Source: a virus. From it: a DNA stretch of 64,000 nt. Of this stretch, positions 24,802 through 32,797 are shown one piece after another. Each line of letters starts with the position of its first letter. The first letter of the stretch is position 1. Position numbers and translations under genes: made by a program. The DNA is taken from IMG/VR virus record IMGVR_UViG_3300042899_000796, positions 1 to 64,000 of that record. One strand, 5' to 3'. The notes beneath the pieces were generated by a model that saw nothing but the letters and a program-made list of their open reading frames with translations, ran no database searches and was not told the origin of the DNA.

Positions 24802-25314
24802 ATGCAAAAATTAGTTCCAATTACAAGATTAGGTAAATTCTTCGGAGCGGAGGATTACGCTTTAGACATCGGTATGGGTGAGGAGTGGTTATTGGGTGAT
24901 ATGAACTTCACAGTAATCCTATATCGTATCGACAGATATAAAACCAAAACAGATGATGTTTATGGTGAGGTTACGGAAGATGGTATCCAATTCATGGCCC
25001 CTGTTGAATTACAAGGTTTGGTTCAGGTAATGGCACCTTCATCTAAAAACTATGGAAACTCACGAGTTGAATTACAAGAACCTGGTAATATGAAATTCTC
25101 ATTGTATCAGAAAACTCTTGATGAATTGGGTGTTGAGATATTCCAAGGGGATTATCTTGGATATTATGAAACAGAAGATAGAGTTAGATATTATGTGGTA
25201 AGTGATGACGGATATGTTAGGTCAGATAATAAACATACGTATGGTGGATATAAACCATTCTACAGAAGTATTGTTGCCACTTATGTAAGTGAAAATGAAT
25301 TTAGAGGAATCTAA
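24802..25314 (+). CDS. Putative neck/head-completion protein (gp14-like)
   Basis: 170 residues. YRIDRYKTKTDDVYGEV (about 40-56) followed by FMAPVELQGLV resembles the D-x-I/V-Y-G-E then P-x-E-L pattern of T4-like neck protein gp14 and related head-tail completion proteins. The C-terminal half is beta-rich with GDYLGYYETEDRVRYYVV and KPFYRSIVATYV. It starts 6 bases after a TATTTAT motif and its last base is shared with the next ATG. Position just before tail-completion and sheath genes supports a connector role. Identification is by short motif and context, so moderate to low. Confidence 0.45.
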   Translation: MQKLVPITRLGKFFGAEDYALDIGMGEEWLLGDMNFTVILYRIDRYKTKTDDVYGEVTEDGIQFMAPVELQGLVQVMAPSSKNYGNSRVELQEPGNMKFSLYQKTLDELGVEIFQGDYLGYYETEDRVRYYVVSDDGYVRSDNKHTYGGYKPFYRSIVATYVSENEFRGI

Positions 25315-25703
25315 TGGAATACGTAATAAAAGAGAGTAAATTATTTAACGCAATCTATCAGTATATTGATGGGTCTTATGATGTGGATAAAATTGATTTT
25401 TTCAATCCGGAAACATATGATGAAGACGGGGAGAAAGACACGGAAAACCCACATATTATCGAGTTTTATAATAAAGAATATGATGGCGATTATGATGAAA
25501 ATGGGATGTTATTTGTTTATATCGTAAAAGAATATTATAAAGACGAACCTTCAAGAAAATCTTTTATAAATCAGACACCAATTTTAATTGTTAATGATTA
25601 TGGAACGTTAGAATCAATGTTTGGGGAGTATTGGAAAGAACCTTTTAAAAAATGGTTTAAAAATAAATTTAAATTACCTGTTAAAACAATTGTGGCTGAT
25701 TAA
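25314..25703 (+). CDS. Small acidic protein with shared N-terminal tag (copy 1)
   Basis: 129 residues. It begins MEYVIKESKLFNAIYQYID, the tag shared with the next gene and, in shorter form, with the 26107 gene. The body is highly acidic with many Tyr and ends in WKEPFKKWFKNKFKLPVKT. No enzyme motif is seen. Short tags of the K-E-S-x-L-x-x-I type at the start of otherwise unrelated small phage proteins resemble T4 capsid-targeting sequences, which send internal proteins into the prohead. This comparison is inference. It shares single-base overlaps with the genes on either side. Confidence 0.6.
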   Translation: MEYVIKESKLFNAIYQYIDGSYDVDKIDFFNPETYDEDGEKDTENPHIIEFYNKEYDGDYDENGMLFVYIVKEYYKDEPSRKSFINQTPILIVNDYGTLESMFGEYWKEPFKKWFKNKFKLPVKTIVAD

Positions 25704-26107
25704 TGGAATATGTAATAAAAGAGAGTAAATTATTTAACGCAATATATCAGTATCTTGATAGTTATCTAAACCCAAGTGAAATGGATTGGGTTTATGGTTT
25801 TGGTGAAGATGAGGATGGTTATTCTGATATGGATATTGAAGATGAAAACTTTTTAATATTTTATAAAGGAGAATATGAGGGAGAAGAAAATAGTGATATA
25901 GTTTTTAATTATTTTGATGTTGACTTCTATGATGAAAATGACCCATCACATAAACCGTTTAGAAATCAAGCACCGGTTTTAGAAATTATGGGTGAATATG
26001 CGGAACATTTAGACAATGTCTTTAATGAATATTGGGAAGAACCTATGAAAAAATGGTTCCAAGATAATTTTAATTTACCGGTTAAATCGTTGTCTACACA
26101 TTATTAA
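25703..26107 (+). CDS. Small acidic protein with shared N-terminal tag (copy 2)
   Basis: 134 residues, paralogue of the gene at 25314. The first 17 residues are identical and the first 51 bases differ at only two synonymous positions. The middle has diverged strongly (acidic, with GFGEDEDGYSDMDIED). The C-terminus is again similar (YWEEPMKKWFQDNFNLPVKS). The duplication is therefore old or fast-evolving in the body but conserved or recently homogenised at the tag. Function unknown. A head-internal or injected protein is a hypothesis. Confidence 0.6.
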   Translation: MEYVIKESKLFNAIYQYLDSYLNPSEMDWVYGFGEDEDGYSDMDIEDENFLIFYKGEYEGEENSDIVFNYFDVDFYDENDPSHKPFRNQAPVLEIMGEYAEHLDNVFNEYWEEPMKKWFQDNFNLPVKSLSTHY

Positions 26108-26646
26108 TGATGAAAGTATTAGTTAAAGAATCTCAATTAAGAAGAATATTTGAAATTGTCACAAAAGATAAAGTAATTTGTGATGAGTGTGGTTGGTCAT
26201 GGGATTTAGCCGATGGTGGTGACGACCCTTACATCTGTCATAAGTGTGGACACAATAATTCTGAAGAAGATTATATTGGGAAAAGAGTTATGGTTTATTA
26301 TAACCTTCACAAACACACATTTTCGGTGACATATAAATCTAAAGTGATAATGCATGCGGATTATGTTAAATTAGGGGATGTTGAGTTTAGAGTTAGAAAA
26401 GGTGGAAAAGACAGAGTTCGTTCAGAAAAATCAAAGAATGTCCATGCGTTTGTTATTGGTTATTTAATTGATTTCTGTGAATATCCTTGTGATAATATTC
26501 CGGACCCGTCATCAGATATGATTATTACCTATAACCCGTACAAGTATGATTCATTTGTTTATAAATCAAGTGGAGAACCAATTTATGGTGCCACTGAAGT
26601 GGATATGATAAATTCACAAAATAAATTATTTGTAGTTAAAAAATAA
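26107..26646 (+). CDS. Zinc-ribbon protein with shared N-terminal tag
   Basis: 179 residues. The tag KVLVKESQLRRIFEI at the start matches the two preceding genes. A zinc ribbon follows at about 24-47: CDECGWSW, a 10-residue loop, then YICHKCG, giving two C-x-x-C knuckles. The C-terminal domain begins GKRVMVYYNLHKHTFSV and includes KNVHAFVIGYL, a module I have seen as characteristic of phage proteins but cannot name. The protein probably binds zinc and maybe nucleic acid. It overlaps the previous gene by one base and is followed 1 base later by the tail-completion candidate. Whether it is packaged in the virion is inference from the tag. Confidence 0.6.
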   Translation: MMKVLVKESQLRRIFEIVTKDKVICDECGWSWDLADGGDDPYICHKCGHNNSEEDYIGKRVMVYYNLHKHTFSVTYKSKVIMHADYVKLGDVEFRVRKGGKDRVRSEKSKNVHAFVIGYLIDFCEYPCDNIPDPSSDMIITYNPYKYDSFVYKSSGEPIYGATEVDMINSQNKLFVVKK

Positions 26647-26647
26647 A

Positions 26648-27685
26648 ATGCCATTACCAAAGAAAGTTATACCGACATTACCATTAGTCCCACAGAAGAC
26701 ATTGTCTGCTCGTAGGGAACAACTATTGGAATATATTAATAAAGACGGAACATATCTTCCTAAATCAGTACTACACGCCGATTTGGATAGAGGAATGTTA
26801 GATTTTGTTAAAAATGATTTAGAGGTTATCACCGCAGGAAAAATAGTTCCAATGGTGGATATTATAATTACAACTCAAAACTGGACTCAATACGTTGAGA
26901 CTGCCTTATTTGTGGATTTAGATTATAACCCATCCCCGCCCTTCATCACGGTAGTTAGAAGTCCCGAGGTTAAGTTCGGAACTAACCCATCATTGCAATA
27001 TACAATCCCTGATAGAAAACAATTCTATTATGCGTCTGTTCCAACTTGGAATGGAAACGAACAGGGAATGGATATCTACACAATACCTCAACCGGTCCCT
27101 GTGGATATTAATTATAGTGTTAAGATTATTTGTAATCGAATGAGAGAACTTAATCAGTTGAATAAAATAATTATGCAGAAGTTTTCATCAAGACAGGCAT
27201 ATACATTTATCAAGGGTCAATACGTTCCAATTATTATGAATAATGTTTCCGATGAATCTCAAATGAGTTTGGAGTCAAGGAAGTATTATGTTCAATCATA
27301 TGATTTTACCATGTTAGGTTATTTGATTGATGAAGAAGAATTTCAGGTTAAGCCTGCAATTGCAAGAGTAACCCAACTTATGGAATTAACAGGAACAGGC
27401 AATACTAAAAGAGAAAAATTTCCAAAAAATCCAAATGAGTTTTTGGAGAATTATTTATTTATTGTAGGTAATGATAGTTTAAGTGATGTAGTTGCGTATA
27501 CTGCAAATCTTTCTTTTTCAAATTGGATTAACGTAGATTCATATGATGTCTATATTAATGGGGATTATTTTGGGACGGATGTTCAAAATATTCAAATAAC
27601 CACTAATGATATTTTACGTATTGATGTTATTAAAACTGATGATAGTTTAGAGTCAACAATTCAGTTTGAAAACTTATTAGTTTAA
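26648..27685 (+). CDS. Tail-completion / sheath-terminator candidate (gp15-like position)
   Basis: 345 residues. The central part YSVKIICNRMRELNQLNKII then KFSSRQAYTFIKGQYVPIIM resembles the way T4 gp3/gp15-type tail terminators continue: a pair of amphipathic helices that count oligomer partners, then a P-x-x-M/I strand. The last 80 residues are a beta domain (FSNWINVDSYDVYING). It lies directly upstream of the sheath gene, separated by the small antisense gene at 27682. No membrane or catalytic features. The role is inferred from context and a weak pattern. Confidence 0.4.
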   Translation: MPLPKKVIPTLPLVPQKTLSARREQLLEYINKDGTYLPKSVLHADLDRGMLDFVKNDLEVITAGKIVPMVDIIITTQNWTQYVETALFVDLDYNPSPPFITVVRSPEVKFGTNPSLQYTIPDRKQFYYASVPTWNGNEQGMDIYTIPQPVPVDINYSVKIICNRMRELNQLNKIIMQKFSSRQAYTFIKGQYVPIIMNNVSDESQMSLESRKYYVQSYDFTMLGYLIDEEEFQVKPAIARVTQLMELTGTGNTKREKFPKNPNEFLENYLFIVGNDSLSDVVAYTANLSFSNWINVDSYDVYINGDYFGTDVQNIQITTNDILRIDVIKTDDSLESTIQFENLLV

Positions 27686-27843
27686 TTCTCACCGTAGATA
27701 TCTTTCTTCTCTTTACAGGTTTCTACGATTAATTTTTCCAAAAACTTATAAATTTTTAATCCTCGCTTTTCACAGTACTTTTTCAGTATGTCGTGTACGG
27801 CGGGGTCAATTTTAATATTCTTGATTTCTTTTGTCTGTTTCAT
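27682..27843 (-). CDS. Small ribbon-helix-helix-like DNA-binding protein
   Basis: A 53-residue gene on the minus strand, too short for most ORF cut-offs. It begins at ATG 27843 and ends at 27682, overlapping the convergent 26648 gene by 4 bases. The protein starts MKQTKEIKNIKIDPAVHDIL, then KKYCEKRGLKIYKFLEKLIV. This is a beta strand followed by two helices with a G-L-K-I-x-K-F turn, the usual form of small phage and plasmid Arc/CopG-type repressors. It probably binds DNA as a dimer and could regulate the sheath promoter located 80 bases upstream of its start. No clear TATTTAT motif precedes it. Confidence 0.6.
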   Translation of the reverse strand: MKQTKEIKNIKIDPAVHDILKKYCEKRGLKIYKFLEKLIVETCKEKKDIYGEN

Positions 27844-27922
27844 AGGTAGAAAAAAGGTAGAATTAATTCATACTCTTTACAAATACATATCTAAAAGTAA
27901 AGTTTTTTGATATTTTATTGAA

Positions 27923-27929
27923 TATTTAT
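27923..27929 (+). promoter_or_regulatory. Late-promoter-like TATTTAT before tail sheath
   Basis: AATATTTAT lies 34 bases upstream of the ATG at 27964. The 120 bases between the small antisense gene and the sheath hold only this element. Confidence 0.45.
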
Positions 27930-27963
27930 CTATAAAATAAATCTGCAATAGAATAATTAGATA

Positions 27964-30900
27964 ATGGCAACAGCACAAGCAAATCAAAAAGTTTTCGTTT
28001 CACCGGGTGTGTACACTTCTGAAACTGACTTATCATTCGTAGCACAAAGTGTGGGTGTTACTACCCTAGGTTTAGTTGGTGAGACTTTAAGAGGTCCTGC
28101 GTTTGAACCGGTATTCATAACAAACTACGATGAGTTCCAAGCCTTTTTCGGAGGAACAGAACCAACTAAATTTGTTAACACACAAATCCCTAAATATGAG
28201 GCGGCATACATAGCTAAATCTTACTTACAACAATCGAATCAGTTGTTCGTGACAAGAATCTTAGGATTGTCAGGATATGATGCTGGTCCGTCTTGGAGTA
28301 TTAGAGTTACTGCGAATGTAGACCCAACAACAATAATCCAAAGTCCAACAGGTGTTACATCTTGGAATAGAAGTTTCACAGGAGCAACTAGTGGTGGTAC
28401 TGTTGATTTCGTTTCAGGTTCGTTCCCATTAGCAATTCAAGCGAATTTAGATACTCAATATAGATTATCTGATGGTAGTACATCTACATTCGACACTGAT
28501 TTTACTGCAAATATTTATAATGCAGTTGGGAATAACACTTTAACTGCGACAACAGCTTTCATTTATGGTGCAATCCCTGAAACAGATTATTATGCAATCA
28601 CTGATAACTACACAACAGTTGTAAATGAATTTGGTTCAGATACAAATAACTTAGCAACTAACGATTTATCGGCATCTGAAAATGACCCATGGTTTTATGC
28701 TAATTTTAACAATTATACAGGTAATGCTTATACAGGATACTCATTTGATTATAATATAAGTGCTTTATCGGTTACGGGAATAGGTAACGAACAAACTTTC
28801 TCAGGTACAATTTCAGGTGATTATTACACATTTATTGGTACTGCTTACACTGAATTTAACAATATGGTTGTAGCAACACTTCGTTCAAGAGGTATTTCAC
28901 TATATACTAATAGTTCATCAAGTGATAATCACGGACAAATTTATGAAGTAAATAATGAAAACAATGTTACAATTTTAAATACTGACCAATATGCGGATAT
29001 TGATAAAAATCCATTTGCGTCATTTGGATTATCAGGGGTAACTAAAGATGGTGATATTTTCACCTTTGAAACTAACTTATCGGCGACTTCATCTAAATTT
29101 ATTACAAAAGTATTAGGTGTTGATAATTTTGGAAAATCAAGAAACGAAGTTCCATTATTTGTTGAAGAAATTTATCCAGGTTCATTGGCTTATGCATACA
29201 ATCAAGGATACATTAAAGGTATTAACCCTGAATTAATTGCATTACCTGAGGCAAGAAGTCAACAATCAAATTCAATTGCATACAGTGTTGAAAGATATCA
29301 ATCACCTAGCACACCTTATTTAGTGTCAGAATTAAGAGGTAATAAAGTTTATAAATTATTTAAATTTGTTTCAATATCTGATGGTGATGCTGCGAACACT
29401 GAAGTTAAAGTTTCAATCGCAAACTTATCATTTAATAATATGACATTTGATGTGTTAGTTAGAAATTTCTTTGATACCGACTCTAACCCAGTTGTTATTG
29501 AAAAATTCACTAACTGTAATATGGACCCTAACTCTAACAACTTCGTTGCTAAGAAAATTGGTTCAACAAATGGAGAATACGCATTATTATCAAAATATGT
29601 TATGATTGAGATGGCGGACGAATCACCAATTGATGCAATCCCTTGTGGTTTTGAAGGATATACTCAAAGAGAATATGATTCGGTTACTAACCCGTCTCCA
29701 TATCCTGTATTTAAAACGAAATATTTCTTCCCGGGTGAGACAATTGCTAATCCACCATTTGGAAATGCGAGTGGTAGTTCAAATTTAGTTGAATCTCCTG
29801 GTGACATTGTTAGAAGAACTTATTTAGGATTCTCAACACAATATGGTATTGATGAATCATTCTTATCATATAAAGGAAGACAAAATCCTGCATCTTGGGT
29901 TAACTCTATAACACCTGTTGAAGGTGCTGCTTGGAACTATGTAAGTAAAGGTTTCCATATGGACTCCGGAGCGACAGTTGTAACAATTTCAAATAGTTAT
30001 GATACAAGTGGTCAAACAGCTTTTGAATGTGGTGTTGCTGAATTTAGAAACGACCCTGAAACTCAAGAAAATCCATATTACTTTATTTTCTCAAGAAAGT
30101 ATACTTTATGTTTTGCAGGAGGATTTGATGGATGGGACATTTATAGAGAATATCGTACAAATGAAGATAGATTCCAATTAGGTCAATCAGGATTTTTAGC
30201 GGGAGCATCGGTATCAACAAGATACCCAAATGCGACGGGTGAAGGTTTATTCAAACGTATTGTAGTTGAAAATAATACTCAAGATTTTGCAAACACTGAC
30301 TATTACGCTTACTTACTTGGTATATTAACATTTGCAAATCCTGAGGCGACTAATATTAATGTATTAGCAACCGCAAGTATTGATTATGTTAATAATTCAA
30401 ATTTAGTTGAGGAAACAATTGATATGGTTCAATTTCAAAGAGCTGACTCTGTTTATATTACAACAACTCCTGATTATAGAATGTATACACCGGATTCAAC
30501 AAATCCACAAGATATTATTTATCCTCAAGAGGCGGTTGATAACTTAGATAATACAGGAATTGACTCTAACTATACTGCTACTTACTATCCTTGGATTTTA
30601 ACAAGAGATACTGTTAATAACACACAAATTTATTTACCTGCAACAGGTGAAGTTTGTAGAAACTTAGCATTAACAGACAACATTGCTTTCCCATGGTTCG
30701 CATCAGCGGGTTACACAAGAGGTCTTGTAAATTCAGTTAAAGCGAGAGTTAAATTAACTCAAGAAGATAGAGATACATTATATCAAGGTAGAATTAACCC
30801 TATCGCGACTTTCTCTGATGTAGGTACGGTTATTTGGGGTAATAAAACATTACAAATTGCTGACACAGCACTTAACAGATTGAACGTAAGAAGATTATTA

Positions 30901-31185
30901 CTTCAAGCTCGTAAGTTAATATCAGCAGTAGCGGTAAGATTATTGTTTGAACAAAACGACCAAGTTGTTAGACAACAATTCTTAGATAGTGTTAACCCTA
31001 TCTTAGATTCAATCAGAAGAGACCGAGGTTTATATGATTTCCGTGTAACAGTTTCATCATCTCCTGAGGATTTAGATAGAAATACATTAACAGGTAAAAT
31101 TTACTTGAAACCGACGAAAGCGTTAGAATTCATTGATATTGAATTCTTCATTACTCCAACAGGGGCTTCGTTCGAGAATATTTAA
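27964..31185 (+). CDS. Tail sheath protein (gp18-like)
   Basis: 1073 residues. The start VFVSPGVYTSETDLS and the sequence GVTTLGLVGETLRGPAFEPV are classic for contractile sheath proteins. The C-terminal domain (about 890-1073), with NRLNVRRLLLQARKLISAVA, FEQNDQVVRQQFLDSVNPIL, RGLYDFRV and LKPTKALEFIDIEF, forms the conserved inner contractile module. T4 gp18 is 659 residues, so about 400 extra residues in the middle (roughly 120-560) form surface-exposed insertion domains, rich in Ser/Thr/Gly. It subunits the sheath that contracts to drive the tube into the host. It is followed by a strong terminator. Confidence 0.9.
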   Translation: MATAQANQKVFVSPGVYTSETDLSFVAQSVGVTTLGLVGETLRGPAFEPVFITNYDEFQAFFGGTEPTKFVNTQIPKYEAAYIAKSYLQQSNQLFVTRILGLSGYDAGPSWSIRVTANVDPTTIIQSPTGVTSWNRSFTGATSGGTVDFVSGSFPLAIQANLDTQYRLSDGSTSTFDTDFTANIYNAVGNNTLTATTAFIYGAIPETDYYAITDNYTTVVNEFGSDTNNLATNDLSASENDPWFYANFNNYTGNAYTGYSFDYNISALSVTGIGNEQTFSGTISGDYYTFIGTAYTEFNNMVVATLRSRGISLYTNSSSSDNHGQIYEVNNENNVTILNTDQYADIDKNPFASFGLSGVTKDGDIFTFETNLSATSSKFITKVLGVDNFGKSRNEVPLFVEEIYPGSLAYAYNQGYIKGINPELIALPEARSQQSNSIAYSVERYQSPSTPYLVSELRGNKVYKLFKFVSISDGDAANTEVKVSIANLSFNNMTFDVLVRNFFDTDSNPVVIEKFTNCNMDPNSNNFVAKKIGSTNGEYALLSKYVMIEMADESPIDAIPCGFEGYTQREYDSVTNPSPYPVFKTKYFFPGETIANPPFGNASGSSNLVESPGDIVRRTYLGFSTQYGIDESFLSYKGRQNPASWVNSITPVEGAAWNYVSKGFHMDSGATVVTISNSYDTSGQTAFECGVAEFRNDPETQENPYYFIFSRKYTLCFAGGFDGWDIYREYRTNEDRFQLGQSGFLAGASVSTRYPNATGEGLFKRIVVENNTQDFANTDYYAYLLGILTFANPEATNINVLATASIDYVNNSNLVEETIDMVQFQRADSVYITTTPDYRMYTPDSTNPQDIIYPQEAVDNLDNTGIDSNYTATYYPWILTRDTVNNTQIYLPATGEVCRNLALTDNIAFPWFASAGYTRGLVNSVKARVKLTQEDRDTLYQGRINPIATFSDVGTVIWGNKTLQIADTALNRLNVRRLLLQARKLISAVAVRLLFEQNDQVVRQQFLDSVNPILDSIRRDRGLYDFRVTVSSSPEDLDRNTLTGKIYLKPTKALEFIDIEFFITPTGASFENI

Positions 31186-31195
31186 TAAAAACCAT

Positions 31196-31220
31196 AAGTG
31201 GGGATACGTCCCCACTTTTT
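31196..31220 (+). terminator. Intrinsic terminator after tail sheath
   Basis: The 9-bp stem AAGTGGGGA / TCCCCACTT has a TACG loop and a T-run. It limits sheath transcription; the next gene starts only 9 bases after the T-run. Confidence 0.85.
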
Positions 31221-31228
31221 AGCCAATT

Positions 31229-32059
31229 ATGAGAAAGATTAGATTAAATGAAGGGATAGATGAAATGGGAACACCCGATATGAAGTATTATGCTTTCGAT
31301 TGGGATGATAATGTTGTTCATATGCCAACTAAGATTATCCTTAAGAATGAAGATGGTGATGAGATAGGTATGAGTACTGATGATTTTGCTGAGTATAGAC
31401 ATCAAATAGGTGATGAACCATTTAACTATAAAGGTGAAACTATTGTAGGATATAGTGACGAACCATTTAAAAATTTCCAAACACCAGGTGATAAAGATTT
31501 TTTAATTGATGCAATGAGAGCCAAATTAGGGCCTGCATTTGATGATTTTAGAGAGGCAATTAACAATGGTTCAATATTTTCTATTATAACTGCAAGAGGT
31601 CATAATCCTAATACATTAAAAGAGGCGGTATATAATTATATCATATCAGGGTTTAATGGTATTGATAAAGATGAGTTAGTTAAAAACTTAAGAAAGTATC
31701 GAGATATTAATGATGATGAAGACATGAGTGATGATGAATTAATTAAAACTTATCTAAATATGAATAGATACCATCCAGTTTCTTATAATGACCCGGAAGG
31801 TGCTGCAAATCCTGAAGAGGCGAAAGTTCGTGCGATGGAGAAATTTGTGGAATACATTAAAGAAATGGCCTATGATTTAGACAAAAAAGTGTATTTAAAA
31901 AAAGAGGTAAGTAATAATTTTGTTCCTACAAAACCGACAATTGGGTTTTCTGATGATGACATACGAAATGTGGAGGTTATGAAAAAACACTTTAAAGACA
32001 AACCGGACAATATTGTTAAAACTTATTCAACCGCAGGAGGAATAAAAAAAGAATATTAA
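31229..32059 (+). CDS. HAD-superfamily phosphatase-like protein
   Basis: 276 residues. YYAFDWDDNVVHMPT (about 20-34) carries the HAD nucleophile motif D-x-D, and FSIITARGHNP (about 117-127) is motif II with the Thr. FSDDDIRNVEVM (about 237-248) provides the acidic motif IV. A phosphohydrolase using an Asp-phosphate intermediate is expected; the substrate is unknown. It starts MRKIRLNEGIDE, which faintly resembles the tags at 25314-26107. It lies between sheath and tube genes, which is not usual in T4, and lacks a TATTTAT motif of its own just upstream. Its ATG follows the terminator T-run by only 8 bases, so read-through is needed for expression. Confidence 0.7.
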   Translation: MRKIRLNEGIDEMGTPDMKYYAFDWDDNVVHMPTKIILKNEDGDEIGMSTDDFAEYRHQIGDEPFNYKGETIVGYSDEPFKNFQTPGDKDFLIDAMRAKLGPAFDDFREAINNGSIFSIITARGHNPNTLKEAVYNYIISGFNGIDKDELVKNLRKYRDINDDEDMSDDELIKTYLNMNRYHPVSYNDPEGAANPEEAKVRAMEKFVEYIKEMAYDLDKKVYLKKEVSNNFVPTKPTIGFSDDDIRNVEVMKKHFKDKPDNIVKTYSTAGGIKKEY

Positions 32060-32132
32060 CTAGTTATTAAGAACTAGTATTAAATAAATAATTAAAAAAA
32101 CTAGTTAAATTAACTAGAATTAAATAAACTAG
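32058..32132. repeat. Direct and inverted CTAG-containing repeats
   Basis: Five ACTAG/CTAGT cores occur in 75 bases. They form two imperfect copies of a roughly 30-base unit (32058-32088 and 32099-32128), each starting AACTAGTTA and continuing AACTAGxATTAAATAAA. Within each unit the cores are inverted. The position is just after the HAD gene stop. It may be an operator or a binding cluster. Confidence 0.6.
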
Positions 32133-32195
32133 ACTGGAATATAATGATAAAGATTTAATTTCAGAAAGTCAATAAAAATATTTTCCGTTTGGATA

Positions 32196-32202
32196 TATTT
32201 AT
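32196..32202 (+). promoter_or_regulatory. Late-promoter-like TATTTAT before tail tube
   Basis: ATATATTTAT lies 34 bases upstream of the ATG at 32237, the same spacing as for the sheath gene. The rest of the 177-base gap holds the CTAG repeats. Confidence 0.5.
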
Positions 32203-32236
32203 GATAATAAACAAAGAAAAACTAATTTAAAATAAT

Positions 32237-32725
32237 ATGGCTGATTTATTGATGAAAATGCCGATTCCTTACGAACCGAAAAGACAGAATCGATTCATAC
32301 TAAGGTTTCCATCAAGCTTAGGGATTAACGAATGGTTTGTAGAAAGTGCTTCAAGACCTTCAATTAAAATTGCATCTACGGAAATTCAATTTTTAAATAC
32401 CTCAACGTATGTTGCGGGAAGATTTAACTGGGATGAGATTTCAGTTAAATTCAGAGACCCAATTGGACCATCTGCGTCTCAAGCTCTTATGGAGTGGGTT
32501 CGTTTACACGCAGAATCTGTAACAGGTCGTATGGGTTATGCTGCAGGTTATAAAAAAGACATTGACCTTGAGATGTTAGACCCAACAGGAGTTGTTGTTG
32601 AGAAATGGATTTTATATGGTACATTCTTAACAGGAGTGAATTTTGGTTCATTAGGATATAGTACTGACGCTCTTGCGGATATTACAGCATCATTAAGAAT
32701 GGATAGATGTGTTTTAGTTTACTAA
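32237..32725 (+). CDS. Tail tube protein (gp19-like)
   Basis: 162 residues, the same size as T4 gp19 (163). The pattern KRQNRFILRFPSSLGINEWF, ASRPSIKIASTEIQF, FNWDEISVKFRDPIGPSAS and DLEMLDPTGVVVEKWILYG is the standard tube fold: a beta barrel closed by W-x-L-x-x-x-F/W and a final strand. The product stacks as hexameric rings inside the sheath to form the DNA channel. It has its own promoter motif and ends before a terminator, so it can be made in large amounts independent of its neighbours. Confidence 0.9.
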   Translation: MADLLMKMPIPYEPKRQNRFILRFPSSLGINEWFVESASRPSIKIASTEIQFLNTSTYVAGRFNWDEISVKFRDPIGPSASQALMEWVRLHAESVTGRMGYAAGYKKDIDLEMLDPTGVVVEKWILYGTFLTGVNFGSLGYSTDALADITASLRMDRCVLVY

Positions 32726-32759
32726 TACTCTTTATAAAAAATCAATACTAATTATATTT

Positions 32760-32795
32760 AACCGTAAAGACAATAAACTTTACGGTTATTTTTTT
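32760..32795 (+). terminator. Intrinsic terminator after tail tube
   Basis: The 10-bp stem AACCGTAAAG / CTTTACGGTT has an 8-base loop and a T-run ending at 32795, two bases before the next ATG. The leader TATATTTA just before the stem may be a weak promoter. Confidence 0.8.
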
Positions 32796-32797
32796 AT

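Noticed and set aside
24760-24807. Longer N-terminus for the SET-domain gene
   Set aside because: The extra residues (MHILINTSIS) are not SET-like and the region holds divergent promoter-like elements for the 24802 gene.
29349-29540. Minus-strand ORF inside the tail sheath gene
   Set aside because: No motif, no promoter, and the plus strand is clearly coding there.
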